Origin: Thermoplasmata archaeon
Lineage (GTDB): Archaea; Thermoplasmatota; Thermoplasmata; Lutacidiplasmatales; UBA184
Assembly: GCA_030043405.1 (NCBI GenBank)
Contig: JASHXS010000056.1
Span: forward strand, 1-5,760
DNA: 5,760 nucleotides
Direction: 5' to 3'
Shown here: positions 1-5,318 of the stretch, piece after piece
Position numbering within the stretch: the stretch's first letter is position 1
How the letters are laid out: each line of letters starts with the position of its first letter
The notes under the pieces: model-generated
The model's input: only the letters and a program-made list of their open reading frames with translations
What the model was told of the DNA's origin: nothing
The model's database searches: none
Made by a program: the position numbers and the translations under genes

Positions 1-552
1 CGGTTCGTCGAGCAGGAGGAGTCGCATCGACGGCCCAGCCAAGGCGACGGCGATCAAGACGCGACGACGGAGACCGCCCGAGAGTTCCCGGATGAGTTTC
101 TTCGAGTGGGCCGCCAGCCCCGTCTGCTCGAGCAGACGGTCCGTGTACGACCGCGACTCCGACCGACCGACCCCCTTGAGGAGGGCGAAGAACCGGACGT
201 GCTCCTCGACGGTGAGGTTGGACTTCGGGTCGCACTCCTGGGGGATGACGGACAGGAGTTCCTTTGCGCGGAGGGGGTCCCGGACCATGTCCACGCCGCC
301 GACATCGATCGACCCCGAGGTTGGGAGGAGCTGGCCGGCGATCTGCCGCAGCAGCGTCGTCTTGCCGGCCCCGTTCGGTCCCAGGAGCGCGAGGATCTCC
401 CCCGGACGAACTTCCAGGCTGATCTCGCGATTCGCCGTCTTGTCGCCTCGGCGACTCTTGTACGTCTTGGAGATCTTCGAGACCCGGAGCACCGGCGGGA
501 CTCCGGCCACCAGGGGACTGCTCGAGGCCCGTGGGGCCGACGGAGCGAACAT
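1..552 (-). CDS. ABC transporter ATP-binding protein, CcmA/NatA-like (C-terminus beyond left edge)
   Basis: This is the nucleotide-binding subunit of an ABC transporter, hydrolysing ATP at the inner membrane face; the substrate is unknown. 184 residues are visible. An N-terminal extension of about 22 residues (Ala/Ser/Pro-rich) precedes the fold. Walker A GPNGAGKTT is at 58-66, the Q-loop Gln at 105 (IPQ), the signature LSGG at 157-160, and Walker B LLLLDEP ends exactly at the window edge with the catalytic Glu at 183. The D-loop, H-loop and C-terminus are off the window. The ATG at 552-550 was chosen because a full Shine-Dalgarno match (GGAGGTGA, 565-558) sits 5 nt upstream. An in-frame ATG at 558-556, two codons earlier, would suit a leaderless transcript. 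A permease partner is not visible and may lie to the left. The gene follows the rhodanese on the same strand after 81 nt, but a possible promoter of its own lies between them. Confidence 0.93.
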   Translation of the reverse strand, partial: MFAPSAPRASSSPLVAGVPPVLRVSKISKTYKSRRGDKTANREISLEVRPGEILALLGPNGAGKTTLLRQIAGQLLPTSGSIDVGGVDMVRDPLRAKELLSVIPQECDPKSNLTVEEHVRFFALLKGVGRSESRSYTDRLLEQTGLAAHSKKLIRELSGGLRRRVLIAVALAGPSMRLLLLDEP

Positions 553-557
553 CCGCA

Positions 558-565
558 TCACCTCC
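558..565 (-). promoter_or_regulatory. Strong Shine-Dalgarno site of the left ABC ATPase
   Basis: The minus strand reads GGAGGTGA, a complete match to the archaeal/bacterial anti-SD core. It is followed by 5 nt and then the ATG at 552-550. It decides the start choice, because the alternative ATG at 558-556 overlaps the SD itself. It is the clearest SD in the window; the permease start has a weaker one. Confidence 0.65.
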
Positions 566-579
566 GCGACATCGGGGGC

Positions 580-586
580 GATAGAA
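580..586 (-). promoter_or_regulatory. Possible TATA box of the left ABC ATPase
   Basis: The minus strand reads TTCTATC in an otherwise GC-rich 81-nt gap. Its centre is about 25 nt upstream of the ATG at 558 and 31 nt upstream of the ATG at 552, the distance expected between an archaeal TATA box and a start site at or near the initiation codon. The match is weak, and the call rests on composition and spacing only. Confidence 0.3.
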
Positions 587-633
587 GGGCCGGACGCACG
601 CTCGTACCTCACCGGTAGTGATGGGTCGCTCGG

Positions 634-960
634 TCACCCGTAGCGGGGCACCTTCGGGTCCACTACGACCGACCACGCGTCGATCCCGCCCGCGAGGTTG
701 GCCACCGACTCGAACCCATGGTGCTCCAGGAAGCCCGCGATCATCGCGGAACGCGCCCCGCCATGACAGTAGACCACGATGGGGCGGTCGGTCGGGAGCT
801 CCGCCAGTCGCTGCGGGACCTCGGCCATGGGGATGTGAAGCGAGGGCTCGATCACGGCCAGGTCCCGCTCCCACGGTTCTCGGACATCGAGCAGGACGAG
901 GCTCGAGGGGTCTCGCCGAAGCCGCTCCGACACCGTCTCCGCGGGCAGGTCTTCCGCCAT
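634..960 (-). CDS. Single-domain rhodanese-like sulfurtransferase
   Basis: A 108-residue protein consisting of one rhodanese domain, the usual size of stand-alone GlpE/PspE-like proteins. These move sulfane sulfur from a donor such as thiosulfate or a persulfide to an acceptor via a cysteine persulfide. The CH2A-type motif LLDVREPWE lies at about 23-31. The active-site loop is CHGGAR at 65-70 with Cys65 catalytic, and the C-terminal NLAGGIDAW motif is at 88-96. No signal peptide or membrane segment is seen, so it is probably cytosolic. The ATG at 960 was preferred over an in-frame TTG at 987 because the domain starts right after it and an AT-rich box sits about 28 nt upstream. It is divergent from the YHS/metal-ATPase genes across a 90-nt gap. 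The in vivo donor and acceptor cannot be told from sequence. Confidence 0.92.
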   Translation of the reverse strand: MAEDLPAETVSERLRRDPSSLVLLDVREPWERDLAVIEPSLHIPMAEVPQRLAELPTDRPIVVYCHGGARSAMIAGFLEHHGFESVANLAGGIDAWSVVVDPKVPRYG

Positions 961-983
961 CGTCAGTCCGGAGGGTACGCTCC

Positions 984-994
984 CCAAAGGAATT
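984..994 (-). promoter_or_regulatory. Possible core promoter of the rhodanese gene
   Basis: The minus strand reads AATTCCTTTGG, the most AT-rich stretch upstream of the rhodanese. It is centred about 28 nt before the ATG at 960, which would give a leaderless transcript. It is not a canonical TATA box; position is the main support. Confidence 0.25.
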
Positions 995-1016
995 GCGGTC
1001 GCCCGCTCGCCCGAAC

Positions 1017-1027
1017 GAACCTAAATC
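1017..1027 (+). promoter_or_regulatory. Probable BRE/TATA promoter of the YHS-copA operon
   Basis: The sequence AACCTAAATCC includes a TATA-like CTAAATC at 1021-1027, centred 27 nt before the ATG at 1051. The purine-containing CGAAC just upstream could serve as a BRE. There is no SD between the box and the ATG. The layout predicts a leaderless mRNA. No recognisable copper-responsive operator or inverted repeat overlaps it. Confidence 0.5.
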
Positions 1028-1050
1028 CCCCAACGGCGTGGTGTCCGCGC

Positions 1051-1197
1051 ATGAAGGCGAAGGACCCGGTCTGTGGTATGACGGTCGACTCGTCGACCGC
1101 CCCGGCGCGCGGCACCTACGGAGGGCAGACGGTGTATTTCTGCGCCCAGTCGTGCCAGCGCACCTACGAGCGGACCCACCCGCCCGACCCGCGCTGA
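1051..1197 (+). CDS. Free-standing YHS-domain protein (putative metal carrier or buffer)
   Basis: A 48-residue protein that is almost entirely one YHS domain. YHS and related TRASH domains are treble-clef-like cysteine modules linked to heavy-metal binding, sensing and trafficking. The visible signature is DPVCGM at 5-10, then YFC at 29-31 and a second Cys at 35, so the candidate ligands are Cys8, Cys31 and Cys35. The YHS domain of the ATPase 28 nt downstream has exactly the same spacing (Cys7, Cys30, Cys34), which suggests a shared metal or a duplicated module. The start has no SD and lies 27 nt after a TATA-like box, so translation is probably leaderless. It is likely cotranscribed with the ATPase. 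I infer delivery, buffering or sensing of Cu+ for the pump; no metal specificity can be read from the sequence. The sequence has no DNA-binding domain, so direct transcriptional control is unlikely. Confidence 0.85.
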   Translation: MKAKDPVCGMTVDSSTAPARGTYGGQTVYFCAQSCQRTYERTHPPDPR

Positions 1198-1225
1198 TCG
1201 GCCCCCCGCGCGGTTCTCCCCGTCG

Positions 1226-3370
1226 ATGGCGACGGACCCCATCTGCGGGATGTTCGTCGACGAGAGGGCCGCGACGCTGACCCTCGTCCGGGACAATCGT
1301 ACCTACTTCTTCTGCTCCCCCCTGTGTCGGGAACAGTTCGCCGCTCCCGAGGTCGCGCGCCGACGGCTTTGGGTTCGACTGTGGGTGGCCTGGCCATTGG
1401 CGATCGCGGTCGTCGGGCTCACCTACGTCGCCCCTTCTGCCCAAGGGTGGTACGTCGCGGCCGCGCTCGCGGGTACGGTGCAGGCGTACTCGGCGGCGCC
1501 CTTTTACCGAGGTGCCTGGGACGCGATTCGGAGCCGAATGGGCAACATGGACCTGCTCATCGCGGTGGGTACGACGACCGCCTTCGGCTACAGTCTCGCG
1601 GCGCTGCTGCTCCCGGCTCGGCTCCCCGCGGAGTACTACTTCGACGCGTCCAGCCTGATCGTGGCCCTGATCCTCACGGGGAACTATCTGGAGATCCTGG
1701 TCCGCGGTCGGGCGGGGGCGGCGCTCGAGCGTCTGCGCGACCTCGTGCCCCGCGTCGCCGTCCGCATCGAGGGCGACCCTCTGGGGGAAGTGTCGCTCGA
1801 CCAACTGCGATCCGGTGATGTCGTCCGCGTGCTCCCCGGCGGCCGGTTCCCGGTCGACGGGCGGGTGCGGGCGGGTCATACGACGGCCGACGAGTCCCTG
1901 CTGACGGGGGAGGCGCGGCCGGTCCCCAAGGCCCCCGGCTCGGGCGTGCTGGCGGGTTCGATGAATGGCGAGGGGGCGGTCGAGGTCGCGGTCGAGCGGG
2001 TCGAGGGGGACACGTTCGTCGCCGAGGTGGGCCGACTCTTGACCGACGCCGAGGACGCCCGGGTCCCACTACGCCAGACGGCGGATCGGATCGCCTCCAT
2101 TTTCGTGCCCGTGGTCGTGGCGTTGGCCGTCGGGGCCGCGATCGCGTGGGTCGCGCTCGGGGGCGCCGATGTGACCGTCGGCGTCCTCGTGTTCGTGAGC
2201 GTCGTCATCACCGCTTGCCCGTGCGCCTTCGGGATCGCCACGCCGGCCGCGATCATGGTCGGGGTCGGCCAGGCGGCGCGGGACGGGATCCTGTTCCGTG
2301 GGGGAGATGCGCTCGAGCGCACCGCGTCCATCGACCTGCTGCTGACGGACAAGACCGGGACGCTGACCACGTCACACCCGGTGCTCGCCGAGGTGGTTCC
2401 CACCACGCCCGGCGCGGAACGACAGGTGCTGGGGCTCGCCGCCGGCCTCGCGCGAGGGTCGGAGCACGCCCTCGGCCGGGCGATCCTCGACCGGGCGAAC
2501 TCCGACGGCGTCTCTCCGGCCCCCGTGCTCGAGGTTCGCGTCGCGCCGGGGGAGGGAATTCGCGGGCAGGTGGGCGGCGTCGACGTGGCGGTCCTGAGCG
2601 GCCCTGCGGCCGGTTCGGCGGGCGTTGGCCTGGGCTCCCTCACCGCAGCGATCGCGCTGGCCGAGGCCGGCGGAGAGCCTTGGTCGGTCGTGGTGCTCGG
2701 ACGATCCGCCACGGGGCTCCTGAAGTTCCGGGCGCCCCTGGTGCCCGGCGCCTCGGAGGCCGTCGCTCGCCTGTCCCGATTGGGGGTGCAGGTGGTGATG
2801 GTCACCGGCGACTCGGGTGCCGTCGCCTCCCGCGTGGCCCAAGAGATAGGGATCGGTGCCGTCGAGTCCGGGGTCCGTCCGGAGGGAAAGGTCGCCCTGG
2901 TGCGACGGTACCAGCGTCAGGGCCGGCACGTAGGGTTCGTCGGAGATGGGATCAACGACGCGGCCGCTCTCGCGGCGGCCGATGCCGGGTTGGCGATCGG
3001 CTCGGGCACCGACGTCGCCCGCGAAGCCGGTCAGGTGCTGCTGCTGCGGAACGATTTCCCGGCGGTACCCCGGGCGATCGAGGTCGCCCGCCGGACGGTA
3101 GGTCGCGTCCGATGGAACCTGACCTGGGCGCTGGGGTACAACCTCGTCCTGCTGCCGATCGCCGCCGGCGCACTGGTGCCGCTCTGGGGGTTTGGGGTGT
3201 ATCGGGTGCTGCCCGTGGCCGGGGCGGTCGCGATGGCCCTCTCGTCCACGACGGTGGTCATCGTGTCGCTCTCCCTCCGCTGGTCCTTGGGACGGTCGCC
3301 GCCCGTCGGAGGTTCGGCGGAGGCCCGGCGGCCCGCGGACCGGCTCCCGTCCGAGGGTGTGAGGGCCTGA
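1226..3370 (+). CDS. copA: P1B-type heavy-metal (Cu+/Ag+) exporting ATPase with N-terminal YHS domain
   Basis: A complete 714-residue membrane pump that exports a soft metal at the cost of ATP. An N-terminal YHS domain (about 1-40; Cys7, Cys30, Cys34) replaces the usual HMA domain. TM1-TM4 lie at about 50-70, 74-92, 108-130 and 138-160. The actuator domain has TGEA at 227-230. TM5-TM6 lie at about 289-350 with CPC at 331-333, and DKTGT begins at the phosphorylated Asp375. The N-domain has SEHA at 412-415, where the family norm is SEHP. TGDS is at 527-530 and the hinge GDGIND at 573-578. TM7 carries Tyr638-Asn639 and TM8 carries Met670 and Ser674. The CPC/YN/M-x3-S set is the Cu+-site signature of the P1B-1 class; CopB-type pumps have CPH instead. 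The start is fixed by the YHS domain beginning at residue 4. There is no SD or TATA box in the 28-nt gap, so it probably depends on the upstream YHS promoter. The metal is inferred, not shown. Confidence 0.95.
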   Translation: MATDPICGMFVDERAATLTLVRDNRTYFFCSPLCREQFAAPEVARRRLWVRLWVAWPLAIAVVGLTYVAPSAQGWYVAAALAGTVQAYSAAPFYRGAWDAIRSRMGNMDLLIAVGTTTAFGYSLAALLLPARLPAEYYFDASSLIVALILTGNYLEILVRGRAGAALERLRDLVPRVAVRIEGDPLGEVSLDQLRSGDVVRVLPGGRFPVDGRVRAGHTTADESLLTGEARPVPKAPGSGVLAGSMNGEGAVEVAVERVEGDTFVAEVGRLLTDAEDARVPLRQTADRIASIFVPVVVALAVGAAIAWVALGGADVTVGVLVFVSVVITACPCAFGIATPAAIMVGVGQAARDGILFRGGDALERTASIDLLLTDKTGTLTTSHPVLAEVVPTTPGAERQVLGLAAGLARGSEHALGRAILDRANSDGVSPAPVLEVRVAPGEGIRGQVGGVDVAVLSGPAAGSAGVGLGSLTAAIALAEAGGEPWSVVVLGRSATGLLKFRAPLVPGASEAVARLSRLGVQVVMVTGDSGAVASRVAQEIGIGAVESGVRPEGKVALVRRYQRQGRHVGFVGDGINDAAALAAADAGLAIGSGTDVAREAGQVLLLRNDFPAVPRAIEVARRTVGRVRWNLTWALGYNLVLLPIAAGALVPLWGFGVYRVLPVAGAVAMALSSTTVVIVSLSLRWSLGRSPPVGGSAEARRPADRLPSEGVRA

Positions 3371-3387
3371 CACGCCCGACGGCCACC

Positions 3388-3394
3388 TTTCATA
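3388..3394 (+). promoter_or_regulatory. Possible TATA box of the ABC exporter operon
   Basis: TTTCATA lies in the 63-nt gap between the metal ATPase stop and the ABC ATPase start. A start site about 25 nt downstream would fall near 3416 and leave a short leader of under 20 nt containing GGGG about 8-12 nt before the ATG, a weak ribosome site at best. The box supports independent transcription of the ABC pair. Confidence 0.4.
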
Positions 3395-3397
3395 CCC

Positions 3398-3415
3398 GGC
3401 GCGTGTGCTCGCGCC
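3398..3415 (+). repeat. Inverted repeat between the TATA box and start codon of the ABC operon
   Basis: The 6-nt arms GGCGCG (3398-3403) and CGCGCC (3410-3415) are perfect complements around a 6-nt spacer. The element lies just downstream of the possible TATA box and just before the predicted transcription start, a position where archaeal repressors can bind. It could also fold as an RNA hairpin at the end of the metal ATPase transcript, but no U-run follows. In GC-rich DNA a 6-bp arm can arise by chance. Confidence 0.3.
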
Positions 3416-3433
3416 ACCATCCGGGGCAGAGCC

Positions 3434-4381
3434 ATGTCGCCAAGTCTCGAAGCTCGAGGACTGACCCGTCGTTTCGGCAGCTTCACGGCCCTCGACAACC
3501 TGAACCTGAACATCCAGGGCTCGAAGTGCGTCGGTTTTCTGGGACCGAACGGCGCCGGGAAGACCACGACCCTCAAGATGTTCACCGACCTGATCTTCCC
3601 GACCTCCGGCGAGGCCCTCATCAACGGCCACTCGGTCCGGGCGGATCGCAAGCGAGCGCTGGCGTCCTGCGGTGACCTGATCGAGTCCCCGGAGATCTAT
3701 CCGTCGCTCACGCCCCGCGAGGCTCTCGAACTCGTCGGCGCCGTTCGAGGCATGAGCGCCCCGGACATCCGGTCCCGCACCGACACGGTCCTCCACGAGG
3801 TGAAGATGGCGGACTGGGCGGACAGCAAGGTCGGCCGCTTTTCGAAGGGCATGAAGCAGCGGGTGAACATCGCCGCGGCCCTCCTCAGCGACCCCGAAGT
3901 GGTGATGCTCGACGAGCCGAGCACCGGGCTGGACCCGCGAGGCATGGCGGAGGTCCGCTCGATCATCCGCGAGCTGAAGCGGGAGAACCGGCTGATCTTC
4001 ATGAGCAGCCACATCCTCAGCGAAGTGATCGACGTCTGCGACGAAGTCGCGCTGGTCGACCACGGGAAGTTGCTCTTCTATGACACGCTCGCAAACGTCA
4101 ATGCGCGGCTCGGGAAGGGGGCCACGTCGGTCGACCTCGCGTTCGTCCGTCCCGTCAGCGACGCGGACGTAGCGTCTCGCATCGTGAACCTCCCCGGGGT
4201 CACCGGGGTCAGTCGGGTCGATCCCCAGCGTCTTACGGCCATGGTCACCGGGGGCCCGGAGGCCCAGTCCCAGGTCCTCGAGCAGCTCGTCGCGAGCAAG
4301 CTCGGTCTCCTCAGCTTCCAGCCCTCCCGGAGCGCGCTCGAGGAGGTCTACATGCGAGAGATCTCCCAGGGGGACTCGTGA
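3434..4381 (+). CDS. ABC-2-type exporter ATP-binding protein (drug/antibiotic-type family)
   Basis: A complete 315-residue ATPase subunit that would power the membrane protein encoded immediately downstream. Walker A GPNGAGKT is at 37-44. The signature is FSKGMKQR at 136-143 in place of LSGGQ, a form common in BcrA/antibiotic-type ABC ATPases. Walker B VVMLDEP is at 156-162 with Glu161 catalytic, the D-loop STGLDP at 163-168, and the switch His193 in SSHIL. The usual Q-loop Gln is absent: the corresponding stretch reads GDLIESPEIYPSLT at 80-93, as in the IESP/IEEP branch of this family. Residues from about 230 form an alpha/beta tail like the DUF4162 C-terminal domain common in these proteins. 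The last codons overlap the permease start by 4 nt. Substrate is unknown; lipid, peptide, antibiotic or ion-related export are all possible. Confidence 0.94.
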   Translation: MSPSLEARGLTRRFGSFTALDNLNLNIQGSKCVGFLGPNGAGKTTTLKMFTDLIFPTSGEALINGHSVRADRKRALASCGDLIESPEIYPSLTPREALELVGAVRGMSAPDIRSRTDTVLHEVKMADWADSKVGRFSKGMKQRVNIAAALLSDPEVVMLDEPSTGLDPRGMAEVRSIIRELKRENRLIFMSSHILSEVIDVCDEVALVDHGKLLFYDTLANVNARLGKGATSVDLAFVRPVSDADVASRIVNLPGVTGVSRVDPQRLTAMVTGGPEAQSQVLEQLVASKLGLLSFQPSRSALEEVYMREISQGDS

Positions 4382-5244
4382 GCACCCCCGAGGCCGGTGC
4401 GAGCGGGTACGCTCGGTCCGGCGAGGGCCCGGCGATTCCGGACACAGCCCGCCAGGCGCTGATCCTCTCCCGGTACCAGCTCCGGGACTACCTGCGCTCC
4501 CGACGCTTCGTCCTGATGGTGGCGATCGTCGTCTTCATCGGGGCCATCCTGTCGCTCGTCCTCGCGAAGTACAACGGGGCCGGGCTCTCTTCGAGCTCGG
4601 ACGCCTTCTACGGAACGCTCTGGGGCGGGGGCGTCTACGTGGTCATCGTCTTCGCCGGCATCATCTTTGGCGGGGACGCGATCGCCGGGGAGTTCCAGAA
4701 CAAGACCGGTTACTTCCTGATGGGATTGCCCGTCAAGCGGACGAGCGTCTACGCGGGGAAGTTCATCGCCGCCACGGCCGCCTCGGTGGTCTGCGTCTTG
4801 CTCTACCTGGGGATCCTGCTCGGGAATGGGTTCTACTACCTCGGCGCGGGCGCGGCCCTCTCGGGGGCGCTGTTCGAGTCGTTCGCGATCGCGATGCTCT
4901 ACCTGCTGGCCCTGATGGGGGCGGTGTTCCTCTTCAGCTCGCTGTTCAAGAACAGCCTGTACGCGGTCCTCGTGGTCGCGATCCTGTTCCTCTTCGGGTT
5001 CAGCATCATCGACGAGCTCCTCCAGGGACTGGTGCACATCGAGCCGTGGTTCATCATCGACTATGCTCGGCAGGTCATCGGCTATCCGTTCCTGACGACG
5101 CTCCCGCCCCACACCTCGACGGGGATGTTCGGGATCACCACGTACAACCCCACGTACGCGGAGGGGCTCGCGATCATGGGCGGCTACTTCCTCCTGACCG
5201 CATTCGGCGGTCTGGCGCTCTTCGAGCGAGAAGAGTTCACGTAA
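4378..5244 (+). CDS. ABC-2-type transporter permease, six-helix
   Basis: A 288-residue integral membrane protein, the channel-forming partner of the preceding ATPase. A 40-residue hydrophilic N-terminus ends in basic residues before TM1 (about 44-63). Further hydrophobic segments lie at about 83-104, 126-150, 162-187, 194-212 and 262-283, giving six helices as usual for ABC-2 permeases. After TM2 comes EFQNKTGYFLMGLPVKR (105-121), the family's conserved E-x(n)-G-x-L-x-x-P-x-x-R loop that contacts the ATPase. The GTG start overlaps the ATPase stop (GTGA), and AGGGGGA (4368-4374) lies just before it, indicating translational coupling. Most likely it forms a homodimeric permease with two copies of the ATPase, because no second permease gene follows. 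The substrate cannot be deduced. Confidence 0.93.
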   Translation: MSTPEAGASGYARSGEGPAIPDTARQALILSRYQLRDYLRSRRFVLMVAIVVFIGAILSLVLAKYNGAGLSSSSDAFYGTLWGGGVYVVIVFAGIIFGGDAIAGEFQNKTGYFLMGLPVKRTSVYAGKFIAATAASVVCVLLYLGILLGNGFYYLGAGAALSGALFESFAIAMLYLLALMGAVFLFSSLFKNSLYAVLVVAILFLFGFSIIDELLQGLVHIEPWFIIDYARQVIGYPFLTTLPPHTSTGMFGITTYNPTYAEGLAIMGGYFLLTAFGGLALFEREEFT

Positions 5245-5251
5245 GGCCACG

Positions 5252-5267
5252 GGCGGCGATCGCCGCC
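5252..5267 (+). repeat. Perfect 16-bp palindrome after the ABC operon
   Basis: GGCGGCGATCGCCGCC is fully self-complementary with a GCGATCGC core. It begins 7 nt after the permease stop and ends about 18 nt before the TATA-like box of the next gene. As RNA it would make a GC-rich stem, but no U-tract follows, so it is not a standard intrinsic terminator. Other possibilities are a dimeric regulator site for the downstream gene, a methylation/GATC-type site, or chance in GC-rich DNA. Confidence 0.5.
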
Positions 5268-5277
5268 TCGTTCGCGT

Positions 5278-5291
5278 CCAAAGGGTTATCC
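5278..5291 (+). promoter_or_regulatory. Probable BRE/TATA promoter of taw1
   Basis: CCAAAGGGTTATCC has a purine-rich BRE-like part followed by a TATA-like GTTATCC centred about 31 nt before the ATG at 5319. No SD precedes that ATG, so a leaderless or nearly leaderless transcript is expected. It resembles the promoter layout of the YHS gene. Confidence 0.45.
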
Positions 5292-5318
5292 ACCGACCTC
5301 GCGTCGTGCGCCCCGCGC

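Noticed and set aside
970..983. Small inverted repeat GGAG-N6-CTCC upstream of the rhodanese
   Set aside because: The arms are only 4 bp with flanking mismatches, so chance is the simplest explanation in GC-rich DNA.
961..987. Nine-residue N-terminal extension of the rhodanese from a TTG
   Set aside because: TTG is a poor start, the extension is outside the domain, and it would swallow the AT-rich box that fits the ATG at 960.
718..1197. Longer 159-residue start for the YHS protein
   Set aside because: The extra N-terminus is antisense to the rhodanese coding region and has no domain. The TATA-like box at 1021-1027 and the domain start both support the ATG at 1051.
618..1280. 220-codon plus-strand open frame opposite the rhodanese and overlapping the YHS gene
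   Set aside because: It is Arg/Pro/Ser-rich and low-complexity, and it conflicts with a clear rhodanese domain and a clear YHS domain.
2146..3675. 509-codon plus-strand open frame overlapping the copA gene in another frame
   Set aside because: Its product is Arg/Gly/Pro-rich and low-complexity, and it runs through the ATPase stop into the ABC gene. It is a frame shadow of GC-rich coding DNA.
2372..4063. 563-codon open frame on the minus strand across the metal ATPase and ABC ATPase genes
   Set aside because: It is antisense to two genes with full motif sets, crosses their boundary, has no recognisable domain, and is the kind of long shadow frame expected from high-GC codon use.
4348..5250. 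300-codon minus-strand open frame covering the permease gene
   Set aside because: The product is a highly charged Glu/Asp/Arg/Gln mixture mirroring the hydrophobic codons of the permease. It is an antisense artefact with no domain.
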